A DNA stretch of 64,000 bases, from the NCBI RefSeq assembly GCF_007474605.1, contig NZ_VHKL01000003.1:99156-163155 (forward strand), given 5' to 3'. Of this stretch, positions 1 through 7,787 are shown in pieces. Made by a program: the position numbers and the translations under genes. Numbering within the stretch: the first letter of the stretch is position 1; the number at the start of each line of letters is the position of its first letter. Origin of the DNA: Rhodoligotrophos appendicifer (lineage in GTDB: Bacteria; Pseudomonadota; Alphaproteobacteria; Rhizobiales; Im1). Below the pieces are notes generated by a model, which saw only the letters and a program-made list of their open reading frames with translations, did no database searches and was not told the DNA's origin.

Positions 1-700
1 TCCCGCCATCCTGCATCACCGCCATTCCATCCGGCCCGACCCCGCCCGAGAGCTGAACATAGGTGCCGACTTTTGTGACGTTGCCATCAGCCAGCAGCGG
101 AACCCGCCAGACTGCATTGGCGCGGGTCACGCAAAGATAGAGAATCTGTTCGCTCGGATTGAGCGCAAGCCCGTTCGGGCTGGGAGCGAAGTCGACGATC
201 TTTGACAACTGGCCATTGGCTCGGCGTCGGTACACCCTGCCCGAGGGATCCTGCAGGCCGGTCTGGCCCTGATCGGTGAAGTAGAGATCACCATTGCTGG
301 CAAAGATCATGTCGTTGCAGCCGCGGAAGCCTTCGATATGGTAGTGCGAAATAAAGGGTTCGATATGACCCGAGCCGGGGTCCAGCCGCATGATTCCGTT
401 TTTCTGGTCCGCGATGTAGATCATCCCGTTCTTATGGATCTTGAGCCCATTCGGCCAGCCGTCATACTCGACCACCAGGCTCCACTCTCCCGCCGGCGTG
501 ATCTTGAAGACGCGACCGAAAGGGATGTCGACTACGTAGAGATTGCCCTCTCGGTCGAAGGATGGTCCCTCGAGAAATGAGCTAATCTTCATGCCATGGA
601 GATTGACTTCGGCCCATTCGATGCTTGTGCCGGATCTGTCGAACTTCTCCGGGACTCTTGTGAAAACCTCGGCTTCGATGACTTGCGCAGGCGGATACAT
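1..700 (-). CDS. SMP-30/gluconolactonase-family beta-propeller protein (3' end outside window)
   Basis: Partial gene of 233 codons cut by the window edge. The translation begins MYPPAQVIEAEVF and continues through repeated propeller blades such as SFLEGPSFDREGN, YDGWPNGLKIHKNG, GFRGCNDMIFASNG and APSPNGLALNPSE; these P-N-G and N-D motifs are the metal-ligand signatures of the SMP-30/LRE/gluconolactonase family, which hydrolyses lactones or related esters. I chose ATG at 700 over the internal ATG at 592 because the frame is open and the N-terminal sequence reads naturally into the first blade. It lies 27 bp behind the dehydrogenase gene and is almost certainly co-transcribed with it. A second SMP-30 gene lies at 6782-7726. 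The lactone substrate cannot be told from sequence. Confidence 0.8.
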   Translation of the reverse strand, partial: MYPPAQVIEAEVFTRVPEKFDRSGTSIEWAEVNLHGMKISSFLEGPSFDREGNLYVVDIPFGRVFKITPAGEWSLVVEYDGWPNGLKIHKNGMIYIADQKNGIMRLDPGSGHIEPFISHYHIEGFRGCNDMIFASNGDLYFTDQGQTGLQDPSGRVYRRRANGQLSKIVDFAPSPNGLALNPSEQILYLCVTRANAVWRVPLLADGNVTKVGTYVQLSGGVGPDGMAVMQDGG

Positions 701-727
701 GAAGTGTCCCGAAGTTTGCTGATGGGA

Positions 728-1642
728 TCAGGCGGCGGCATTTGCCTTAGACGGGGGTCTGGCGATCTCCGCGCCCGCCTGGCGTTCGAAGAAATGAACC
801 GTCCGGTTGACATCGGCGGTGGCGCCGATCTCCTTGACGATCGCCTTGTAGTATTCCTGAACCATGCCGCCCAGAAAGAGCGGCACGTCCGAGCCGATCG
901 CCAGTTGGTTCGCGAGCTTGACATCCTTCAGCATCAGGCCGAGGGCAAAACCCTGGTCAAGATTGTCGCCAGACAGGATATGGCGTGGGAAGGTGACTTC
1001 CAGCGTATAGGAGCGTCCCGAGCCCTTGTTGAGGACTTCGACCGCCTTCTCGGGGGGCAGACCGTTTCGGGCAGCCAGCCCGATCACTTCGAAGGCAAGC
1101 AGCCGCTGGCTTGCCGCCATGAGATTGTTGCAGGTCTTGGCCACGTGACCGTTTCCACTGCCGCCACAATGCAGAACATTGACGCTGATCTTCTTCAGGA
1201 TCGGCTCGATCTTCGCAAACTGCGCGTCGCTGGCGCCAACCATGATCGCTATCTTGCCCGCTTCCGCCCATTGTGGACCGCCGCTGACCGGCGCATCCAC
1301 AAGCTCGATGCCATGGGGCTCCAGCTCTTGCGCCATCTCCCGTGTGGCAATGGCATCACCCGTAGTCTGGTCGACGATCATCGATCCCCGCTTCAGACCG
1401 GTGACCAGACCATCCTTGCCAAAGATGACGTCACGGACCTGGGCTGAAGTCTGCAGGCAGGTGAACACCACATCACAAGCTTCCGCCAGTGCCTTGGCGC
1501 TCTTGTAGGCAGTTGCACCATCGGCCACGAAAGTCGCTACCGCTTTGGGATTGAGATCGAACACGGCAATCGGCTGGTCGAGATGCAGCCGTCGCGCAAG
1601 CGCGCCGCCCATATTGCCAATACCGACATAACCAATGGTCAT
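728..1642 (-). CDS. NAD(P)-dependent beta-hydroxyacid dehydrogenase (3-hydroxyisobutyrate dehydrogenase family), paralogue 1
   Basis: About 304 residues. The Rossmann motif GYVGIGNMGGALA is at the N-terminus, the substrate-binding DAPVSGG motif near residue 120, and the catalytic lysine in GHVAKTCNN near residue 170, so the protein should oxidise or reduce a 3-hydroxy acid at C3 (the family includes 3-hydroxyisobutyrate dehydrogenase and tartronate semialdehyde reductase). Two adjacent ATGs follow an AGGAGG; the second (1642) has the better 5-nt spacing. It heads an operon with the lactonase downstream. It is clearly homologous along its whole length with the gene at 4536-5435 (shared VIFGKDGL, DQTTGDA, IAIMVG), so the two are local duplicates. 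Exact substrate unknown. Confidence 0.88.
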   Translation of the reverse strand: MTIGYVGIGNMGGALARRLHLDQPIAVFDLNPKAVATFVADGATAYKSAKALAEACDVVFTCLQTSAQVRDVIFGKDGLVTGLKRGSMIVDQTTGDAIATREMAQELEPHGIELVDAPVSGGPQWAEAGKIAIMVGASDAQFAKIEPILKKISVNVLHCGGSGNGHVAKTCNNLMAASQRLLAFEVIGLAARNGLPPEKAVEVLNKGSGRSYTLEVTFPRHILSGDNLDQGFALGLMLKDVKLANQLAIGSDVPLFLGGMVQEYYKAIVKEIGATADVNRTVHFFERQAGAEIARPPSKANAAA

Positions 1643-1759
1643 CATCTCCTCCTGGAAATTTGGTTTCCTATGTCTCCGGGCCCCACAAAGCGGCGCCCGC
1701 ATTGACCAGCCGCAGCAGCCAAGGGCGGTATTCGGTCAAAGTTGACACCACCATCATTC

Positions 1760-1795
1760 GTTGTCAATACGCTCACTATATTGTCTATATGCAAC
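1760..1795. promoter_or_regulatory. Paired 16-bp operator, copies 20 bp apart (pair 1)
   Basis: Copy at 1780-1795 reads ATTGT-CTATAT-GCAAC, and a weaker copy at 1760-1775 reads GTTGT-CAATAC-GCTCA. Both fit the consensus ATTGT-N2-AT-N2-ACAAT found again at 1934, 5498, 5518, 5564 and 5584. The pair sits upstream of the dehydrogenase/lactonase operon that starts at 1642. This copy set is the most degenerate of the four; it is called mainly because of the identical 20-bp offset. Confidence 0.5.
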
Positions 1796-1933
1796 AATTT
1801 TGAATGGCGGGCGCGGCTTGTGATCTCGCATCCGGCATGTCCCTCAAGTCAATACCCATAAGAGCTTCGCGCCCAGTCAACTCGAGCATGCCAATGAAGG
1901 CTATCCAAAACCATCCCTGATCTCATTGATGTT

Positions 1934-1969
1934 ATTGTATATGGACAATAAACATAGCGCATTGACAAT
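1934..1969. promoter_or_regulatory. Paired 16-bp operator, copies 20 bp apart (pair 2)
   Basis: Copy at 1934-1949 reads ATTGT-ATATGG-ACAAT, with flanks that extend the dyad to TTATTGT/ACAATAA. A second copy at 1954-1969 reads ATAGC-GCATTG-ACAAT and overlaps the predicted -35 hexamer of the MaoC promoter. The 424-bp space between the divergent genes (1643-2066) holds pairs 1 and 2 and no convincing reading frame; it is noticeably AT-richer than the genes around it. Position over the -35 suggests repression. Confidence 0.65.
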
Positions 1970-1989
1970 TAATATGAGTTAGCGATAGT
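1962..1989 (+). promoter_or_regulatory. Predicted sigma-70 promoter of the hydratase/CoA-transferase unit
   Basis: A perfect -35 TTGACA at 1962-1967 is followed after 16 bp by GATAGT, a partial match to TATAAT. It lies about 75 bp upstream of the MaoC start and overlaps the second copy of operator pair 2. Prediction only. Confidence 0.4.
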
Positions 1990-2066
1990 CGATCTGACAT
2001 CGCCGTCTCCTTAGCCCCGGCTCAACGCCGGGCGAGCACGGCACTAAGAGCCGCACGGAGGGCGCC

Positions 2067-3200
2067 ATGAATCAGGAAACCCATAACTTCCCGAAGATTA
2101 CGGAAGGCGCTCTCGCCGACCTCCGGGGCCGGATCGGCAAACGGATCGAGGATACCCTTGAGCCCTGGTGCTATGAGGCGACGCGCGACAACATCCGCCA
2201 CTACGCGCACGGCATGGGCGACGACAATCCACTCTGGTGTGATCCTGAATATGCAGCTCAAACGCGTTATCGTGGGCTGATCGCACCACCGAGCTTCTTG
2301 TTCGCTTGCAGCCGCATCATCTCTGGATATGTCGGCGGCCTACCGGGCGTCCATGCAATGTGGTCGGGTGCGGATTGGACTTGGCATAAGCCGGTCTACC
2401 GCAATGACAGTTTCACGACCGAGGCTTGGCTGAAGGATCTGGTTGAACACGAGACCCGTTTTGCAGGTCGCGCCATCCAGCAGATCTACCATGTGAACTT
2501 TTTCAACCAGCGGGGGGAGCTTGTCGCCGAGGCCGAAAGTTGGTGTTTTCGCACCGATCGCAATCTCGCCCGTGAGAAGGGTACGAAATACACTGAAGCG
2601 AAGGCCAAGGCCCCGAAATACTATTCCGACAGCGAGTTGGAGGAGATCTTCGACCTCTATGAGCGGGAAGAGATCCGCGGATCCACTCCGCGCTACTGGG
2701 ATGACGTCAACATAGGCGACAAGCTTCCGCGGATGGTGAAGGGACCAATGACGGTGTCCGGTTTCATCGCTTACGCGCAGGGCTGGGGCGGCCTCTATGT
2801 GCGCGCGAACAAACTCAACTGGAAGCAGATCAAAAAACACCCTGGCCTTGGGATCAAGAACCGCTTTGGCGTACCCGACTGTCCGGAGCGCGTCCATTGG
2901 GAGGCGGAACTCGCCCTCGCCGTGGGCGCACCCGGCGCCTATGATTATGGACCCGAGCGCTGCTCCTGGTTAACCCACCACGTCACCAACTGGATGGGCG
3001 ACGATGGTTTCCTGCGGCAGGCGAAGTGCCAGATTCGCCGCCACAATCCTGAGGGCGATACCATTTTCATCGACAGCAGCGTTACGCGGAAGTTCGATGA
3101 GGCCGGCCGCAAATTGGTGGAGATAACCCAAGAAGCGCTAACGCAGGATGGCGAACTATCCGCCCGTGGATCAGCTGTCGTGGAACTTCCAAGTCGGTGA
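2067..3200 (+). CDS. MaoC-type (hot-dog fold) acyl-CoA hydratase/dehydratase, double-domain
   Basis: 377 residues, the length of a two-hot-dog enoyl-CoA hydratase. The N-terminal half (IRHYAHGMGDDNPLWCDPEYA, then YRGLIAPPSFLFA) matches the FAS1/MaoC dehydratase N-terminal domain; the Asp in GDDNPL and the downstream GLIAPP loop correspond to the hydratase-2 motif region. The C-terminal half (PRYWDDVNIGDKLPRMVKGPMTVSGFIAYAQGWGG) is a second MaoC-like domain. The expected reaction is reversible hydration of an enoyl-CoA in the cytoplasm. The ATG follows a GGAG at a suitable distance. Its divergent promoter is shared with the dehydrogenase operon, and the CoA-transferase follows 42 bp on. Steroid-type pathways use MaoC hydratases before a thiolase-fold retro-aldolase such as the one at 10708. 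Confidence 0.82.
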   Translation: MNQETHNFPKITEGALADLRGRIGKRIEDTLEPWCYEATRDNIRHYAHGMGDDNPLWCDPEYAAQTRYRGLIAPPSFLFACSRIISGYVGGLPGVHAMWSGADWTWHKPVYRNDSFTTEAWLKDLVEHETRFAGRAIQQIYHVNFFNQRGELVAEAESWCFRTDRNLAREKGTKYTEAKAKAPKYYSDSELEEIFDLYEREEIRGSTPRYWDDVNIGDKLPRMVKGPMTVSGFIAYAQGWGGLYVRANKLNWKQIKKHPGLGIKNRFGVPDCPERVHWEAELALAVGAPGAYDYGPERCSWLTHHVTNWMGDDGFLRQAKCQIRRHNPEGDTIFIDSSVTRKFDEAGRKLVEITQEALTQDGELSARGSAVVELPSR

Positions 3201-3242
3201 TTATAAGGTCGTTCTCTTGACTGAAATCACAAACAAACCCGA

Positions 3243-4517
3243 ATGCCGATCGAGCTTGAGCCCAACACGCCGTTCCTCTCCAGCCTCCTGCACAAAGGAG
3301 ATCGCGTCGTATGGGCTCAGGGCACGGCAGAACCAACCTCTTTGTCCCAGGCGTTGATAACCGAAGCTCCCGAATTAGGCGGAGTTTCAGCTTTTGTAGG
3401 TACGTGCTTCTCCTCTACCCTGGAGAGAGCGGGATCGGATCATGTCAGCTTCTCAAGCTTTGGCGCGGTAGGTTCCCTGCGCAAACTTGCCGCTCGCGGC
3501 CGGCTCGATATCATACCTTGCCATGCCTCTCAGGTCGGATCCTACATCCGCGACGGCCTGATCGGCTGTGACGTGGCGTTCATTCAATTGAGCGAGCCGG
3601 GTCCAGATGGACGTCACAGCCTTGGACTTGTTAATGACTACATTCGCGATGCAATGGCGGTAGCCCGGATTGTCATTGCGGAAATTAACGACCAGGTCCC
3701 GTGGACCTATGGCAATGCGCTCGCCAAAGAGGACGGCATAGACGCTATCCTCCGCGTATCGCGGCCGCCTATCGAGGTCCCAGGCGGAAAACCTAATGAG
3801 ATCGATGCGGCAATTGGCCGTCACACGGCCGCATTCATCGAAGATGGCGCCACGTTGCAGCTCGGCGTCGGCTCGCTGCCGGATGCGGTGCTTGGCGCCC
3901 TGAGCGATCGGCGTGATCTTGCCATCCACAGCGGGGTGATCGGCGATGCCGTCATAGATCTGGTGGAACGCGGTGTCATCACCAACGGGCTCAAACCAAT
4001 TGATACGGGGATCTCGACCACAGGCACCGTTTTCGGCACGTCGCGTCTGTATCGCTTCATTGATCGCAATCCGGCGTTTGCAGTGATGCCCAGCTCCTAT
4101 CTCTACGCGGATTCGACGCTCGCTCGCCTACCGCAACTGGTGTCGATCAATTCAGCCTTAGAAGTTGACCTCACAGGACAGGTTGGAGCTGAACACACGG
4201 CGGAAGGCTTCGTAGGCACGATTGGCGGTCAACCGGACTTTGTCCGCGCGGCCCAACGCTCATCGCGCGGTCACTCGATTATCGCGATGCGCTCGACGGC
4301 GGGTGGCGGCACGCTGAGTCGGATCACACACCGCCTCAGCGGCAGCGTTACAACCCATCGCGCGGACGTAGACATCGTGATTACGGAATTTGGCGTCGCC
4401 GAGCTGAAGGGCCAAACAATTGCAGAGCGGGCGCGGCGGCTTATCGCTATCGCACACCCGGATTTTCATGAGACCCTCGACCGCGAAACTCACCGACTGC
4501 TGTCGCGGCGATATTGA
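3243..4517 (+). CDS. Acetyl-CoA hydrolase/CoA-transferase family protein
   Basis: 424 residues, close to the usual length of 4-hydroxybutyrate CoA-transferase and related class I CoA-transferases. Family features are visible: LGVGSLPDAVLGAL in the middle, NSALEVDLTGQV in the C-terminal domain (the region holding the catalytic glutamate in this family), then GTIGGQPDFVRAAQ and DIVITEFGVAELKGQT, which are typical of the acetyl-CoA hydrolase/transferase C-terminal domain. It would move CoA from acetyl-CoA or succinyl-CoA to a carboxylate, or hydrolyse an acyl-CoA. No strong ribosome binding site precedes the ATG, so translation may be coupled to the hydratase gene. It converges on the dehydrogenase ending at 4536, 18 bp away. 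Confidence 0.85.
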   Translation: MPIELEPNTPFLSSLLHKGDRVVWAQGTAEPTSLSQALITEAPELGGVSAFVGTCFSSTLERAGSDHVSFSSFGAVGSLRKLAARGRLDIIPCHASQVGSYIRDGLIGCDVAFIQLSEPGPDGRHSLGLVNDYIRDAMAVARIVIAEINDQVPWTYGNALAKEDGIDAILRVSRPPIEVPGGKPNEIDAAIGRHTAAFIEDGATLQLGVGSLPDAVLGALSDRRDLAIHSGVIGDAVIDLVERGVITNGLKPIDTGISTTGTVFGTSRLYRFIDRNPAFAVMPSSYLYADSTLARLPQLVSINSALEVDLTGQVGAEHTAEGFVGTIGGQPDFVRAAQRSSRGHSIIAMRSTAGGGTLSRITHRLSGSVTTHRADVDIVITEFGVAELKGQTIAERARRLIAIAHPDFHETLDRETHRLLSRRY

Positions 4518-4535
4518 GGTAGCCCCGCCAGAATT

Positions 4536-5435
4536 CTACCCATGAGCGCCTGGCGGTGTGATTGTGGCGCCGGAGAGCCGCTCGAATAGCTTCACCCCGA
4601 GATTGACCTCGCCATCCCTGCCGAATTCATTGGCCAAGTCGCGGTAGAGCGCCAGCACCGTTGAGCCAAAGAACATCGGCACGTCCGAGGCGGCCGCCAG
4701 ATCCTGCGCCAGTCGCACGTCCTTGTGCATAAGGCCAAGGGTAAAACCCTGAGCAAGCTCGCCCGTGAGGATATGCTTAGGAAACGTGTGCTCGAGCATG
4801 AAGTTGCGGCCGGAGCTCTTGACCATGACCTCCCAGGTCTTTTGGGGCGTGGCGCCGTTCTTGACCGCCAGGCACATCACTTCGAAGGTCAGCAGCCTTT
4901 GTGCCGCGTTGAGCAGGTTGTTCGCAAGCTTGATGACCTGACCAGTCCCGAGAACACCGGTATGGACCACGTTGGAGCTGATCATCCTGAGAACCGGCTC
5001 TGCGCGCGCGAATTGGACCTCGGTACCGCCGACCATGATTGCAATCGTGCCTGCCGCAGCACCGGGAGGACCGCCGCTCACCGGACCATCAATCAATTCG
5101 ATCCCGTCAGTCTCGAGTTCCTTGGCCATCTGGCGCGTCGCATTCGCATCGCCCGTCGTCTGGTCGATGATCATGGTGCCACGCGCTAGGCCCTCGCGCA
5201 GTCCATCCTTGCCAAAGATAACTTCACGAACCTGCTCCGAAGTCTGCAGCGACAGGAGAACGATGTCGCTCTTTTCGCCAACTTCCCTGTTACTTTGGCA
5301 AGCCGTCGCCCCGAGTCTGGTTAGGGCCTCGATATTGGCGGCACGAAGGTCGAAAACGAACAAGGGTTGCGACAACTGCAGCCTTGCGGCAAGGGCGCCA
5401 CCCATGTGGCCGAGGCCGATATATCCGACTTTCAT
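4536..5435 (-). CDS. NAD(P)-dependent beta-hydroxyacid dehydrogenase, paralogue 2
   Basis: About 299 residues with the Rossmann motif GYIGLGHMGGALA, DGPVSGG, and the catalytic lysine in GQVIKLANN. It is a full-length relative of the gene at 728-1642. The ATG at 5435 lies 7 nt behind GGGAGG, which decides the start. It is a single-gene unit whose promoter region is shared divergently with the flavin monooxygenase and carries operator pairs 3 and 4. Two similar dehydrogenases under the same operator type suggest either two successive steps or two stereoisomers of one substrate. Confidence 0.88.
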   Translation of the reverse strand: MKVGYIGLGHMGGALAARLQLSQPLFVFDLRAANIEALTRLGATACQSNREVGEKSDIVLLSLQTSEQVREVIFGKDGLREGLARGTMIIDQTTGDANATRQMAKELETDGIELIDGPVSGGPPGAAAGTIAIMVGGTEVQFARAEPVLRMISSNVVHTGVLGTGQVIKLANNLLNAAQRLLTFEVMCLAVKNGATPQKTWEVMVKSSGRNFMLEHTFPKHILTGELAQGFTLGLMHKDVRLAQDLAAASDVPMFFGSTVLALYRDLANEFGRDGEVNLGVKLFERLSGATITPPGAHG

Positions 5436-5497
5436 TGCATCCTCCCAGACAGAGTGCTTCCGCAACTTCTGCCGCGACGATAAGAAGGATGATCTGT

Positions 5498-5533
5498 GTT
5501 GTAAACACACAACGAGAATTGCCCTCGTACAAT
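5498..5533. promoter_or_regulatory. Paired 16-bp operator, copies 20 bp apart (pair 3)
   Basis: Copies are GTTGT-AAACAC-ACAAC at 5498-5513 and ATTGC-CCTCGT-ACAAT at 5518-5533. Both have 5-bp arms and a 6-bp spacer as at 1934. The pair sits 60-100 bp upstream of the dehydrogenase start at 5435. Confidence 0.65.
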
Positions 5534-5563
5534 AGATCTCAAATCGGCAGAGCTTATCAAGTT

Positions 5564-5599
5564 ATTGTACATGTACAATTTCAATGGTGTATTTACAAT
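5564..5599. promoter_or_regulatory. Paired 16-bp operator, copies 20 bp apart (pair 4)
   Basis: The copy at 5564-5579 is a perfect 16-bp palindrome, ATTGTACATGTACAAT. The second at 5584-5599 is ATGGT-GTATTT-ACAAT. The pair lies 90-125 bp upstream of the monooxygenase start. A perfect palindrome of this kind is the strongest single site in the set and would be the natural probe for the regulator. Confidence 0.75.
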
Positions 5600-5687
5600 T
5601 TTTAGGGTCGCTGGGACTATGGGTCAATTGGGACCGAATGCCCTGCCCCGCCGCTTCGGGGAACGACGAGAACCCAGGAGGATAAAA

Positions 5688-6785
5688 GTGAAGATCGGAA
5701 TCCTGCTCACATCCCATCCCGATGCGGCGACAGAGCCTTATCCACACCAGACTGTGCATGATCGCGTTACCGGCGAGGTGATGGAGGCCGAAGAAGACGG
5801 CTTTGATTCCGTCTGGATCGCGGAGCATCACTTTTCCAACACTTACGGGATCCTACCCGATCCTTTCGCCTACCTGGCGTATCTTGCAGCCAAAACGTCA
5901 CGGATCAAGCTCTGTGCAGGCGTCATGGTCGTTCCGCTGCATCATCCAATGCGCATCGTCGAGAATGCCGCCTTCATCGACATCCTGAGCAAGGGGCGGT
6001 TTCAGCTGGGTCTTGGTTCCGGCTACCGGCCTTACGAATTCGACGGTCTGGGGGTGGACTACGAAGAGCGCCGCGCTATCCAGCAGGAGGCCATCCCTCT
6101 TATCCTTGATGGTTTCCACAAGAAGCGGATGATGCATCAGGGCAAGTACTTCACGATCAAGATCCCAGAAGATCGCGAGATTTTTCCCCAGCCCATCCAA
6201 CGGCCGCACCCTCCGATTTATCTCGGTGCCGGCACTGATGGCTCGATCATCCAGGCGGCCCGCAATGGCTTCGGGCTGATGCAATCGTCTCTGCCCAGTG
6301 CCGAGGTGCTCGGACAGCATATTGATCTTTATCGCCGGCATATGCACGAGGCCCCCGCCCTGCTCGCTCAGAACCCTGCCTTCGGTCAGACCGACGTTGT
6401 CCGCATGGTCTATGTCGCGGAGACGGACGCCAAGGCGCGCGAAGATAGCGAGGAAGGTATTGTCCGCCACATGCGGAGCTTCCTTGTGGGCACGGGCAAA
6501 TACCTAGGCGACGTGACCGAGAAGTCCGGTGCCGACGATTTCACCTATGACAAGGTCGTTCGCAATACGATCCTGCACGGATCGCCGGAGACGGTGATCC
6601 GTCAGATCGAAGACCTCGCAAAGGTCGGCGTGACTTCGATCATGATCCACTACCCGCCCTATTATGGCATGCAGAAAACTTTGAAAATGCTCCGCTTCTT
6701 CGCGAAAGAGGTCTTGCCGCACGTAAGTAACATCGGCGCCAAGGTTTCCACACCGATCCACCAAGAAAATCGGAAGATTGCGTGA
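5688..6785 (+). CDS. LLM-class flavin-dependent monooxygenase (bacterial luciferase-like)
   Basis: About 365 residues. The TIM-barrel luciferase fold is recognisable from KIGILLTSHPDA at the N-terminus, the EAEEDGFDSVWIAEHHF strand-helix near residue 40, RIKLCAGVMVVPLHHP, and GRFQLGLGSGYRPYEFDGLG. These enzymes use FMNH2 supplied by a separate reductase, which is not in this window, and insert oxygen into ketones, alkanes, sulfonates or amines. The start is GTG at 5688, six bases after AGGAGG; an upstream in-frame ATG at 5565 falls inside the operator and is rejected. The stop overlaps the lactonase start (GTGA), so the two are translationally coupled. A monooxygenase feeding a lactonase suggests a Baeyer-Villiger-like oxidation of a cyclic ketone, but this is inference. 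Confidence 0.85.
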   Translation: MKIGILLTSHPDAATEPYPHQTVHDRVTGEVMEAEEDGFDSVWIAEHHFSNTYGILPDPFAYLAYLAAKTSRIKLCAGVMVVPLHHPMRIVENAAFIDILSKGRFQLGLGSGYRPYEFDGLGVDYEERRAIQQEAIPLILDGFHKKRMMHQGKYFTIKIPEDREIFPQPIQRPHPPIYLGAGTDGSIIQAARNGFGLMQSSLPSAEVLGQHIDLYRRHMHEAPALLAQNPAFGQTDVVRMVYVAETDAKAREDSEEGIVRHMRSFLVGTGKYLGDVTEKSGADDFTYDKVVRNTILHGSPETVIRQIEDLAKVGVTSIMIHYPPYYGMQKTLKMLRFFAKEVLPHVSNIGAKVSTPIHQENRKIA

Positions 6786-7726
6786 CCACCTCGACCAGGA
6801 GGTTGCCCCTGAACGGTCGGGTAGTCGCAACCGGCCTCCGCTTTCCTGAAGGGCCGGTCGCCCTCAGCGACGGCTCCATCCTTGTTGTCGAGATGGCTGC
6901 CGGCGATTTGACGCGGATTTCCCCCGATGGTCACAAGACCGTCGTGGCCCATGTTGGCGGCGGCCCCAACGGAGCTGCCATCGGACCCGATGGTCACATT
7001 TATGTCTGTAACAATGGTGGCTTGACCTTCATACAGGGCCCTGATGGCCGTCGTCGCCCCACGGGCGGAGCTCCTGGCCATCCGGACGGTTCGATTCAGC
7101 GCGTCGACCTGTCCACCGGCAAAGTCGAAACCATCTTGACCGAGTGCGACGGCCAGCCGCTACGTGGCCCCAATGACATCATCTTCGATGGCGCCGGTGG
7201 TTTCTGGTTCACCGACCTCGGCAAGGTTCACGAGACCGTCATTTATCGAGGAGCCGTCTACTACGCCCGCCTCGACGGCTCCCTTATCAAGCGGGCGATA
7301 TTTCCGATCTTTATGCCAAACGGCGTGGGACTTTCACCGGATGGCCGGACCCTCTATGTGTCGGAGACCGATACGAGCCGGCTATGGTCGTGGCCGATCA
7401 TCGGCACCGGTGAGGTCGCCAAGGATCCATGGCCATCGCCCCACGGGGGTAAGATCGTCCATGGCTTGCCTGGTTACAGCCGCTTCGATTCCCTGGCCGT
7501 TGAAGAAGCCGGAAACATCTGCATAGCAACCCTGGTGACCGGTGGTGTTGCGGTTGTCACACCAAACGGCGACCTCGCCGAATTCCATGAGGCGCCTGAA
7601 CCCTACAGCACCAACATCTGCTTCGGCGGCTCCGACCTCAGAACAGCGTTCATCACTCTTTCCGGCACTGGGATCCTGTTGGCGGCTGATTGGCCCAGGC
7701 CGGGGCTCCGACTGCAGAACAGCTGA
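6782..7726 (+). CDS. SMP-30/gluconolactonase-family lactonase-like protein
   Basis: 314 residues starting at a GTG that overlaps the monooxygenase stop. Beta-propeller signatures are clear: GLRFPEGPVALSDGSI (first metal-ligand glutamate), GGPNGAAIGPDGHIYVCNNGG, LRGPNDIIFDGAGGFWFTDLG and MPNGVGLSPDGRTLYVSET; the E, N, N/D ligand set of SMP-30 lactonases is therefore present. Expected role: hydrolysis of a lactone or enol ester in the cytoplasm, since no signal peptide is seen. The tight coupling with the monooxygenase indicates that both act in consecutive steps. It resembles the partial gene at 1-700 by family only. Confidence 0.85.
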   Translation: MTTSTRRLPLNGRVVATGLRFPEGPVALSDGSILVVEMAAGDLTRISPDGHKTVVAHVGGGPNGAAIGPDGHIYVCNNGGLTFIQGPDGRRRPTGGAPGHPDGSIQRVDLSTGKVETILTECDGQPLRGPNDIIFDGAGGFWFTDLGKVHETVIYRGAVYYARLDGSLIKRAIFPIFMPNGVGLSPDGRTLYVSETDTSRLWSWPIIGTGEVAKDPWPSPHGGKIVHGLPGYSRFDSLAVEEAGNICIATLVTGGVAVVTPNGDLAEFHEAPEPYSTNICFGGSDLRTAFITLSGTGILLAADWPRPGLRLQNS

Positions 7727-7787
7727 GGGGTACGAAGGAACTTCGCTAGCAGACTGCTTTCACAATCAAAAGACTGGAGGAATGTCG

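Noticed and set aside
3148-3357. 69-codon frame overlapping the MaoC end and the CoA-transferase start
   Set aside because: It overlaps the beginning of a well-supported gene and has no family likeness.
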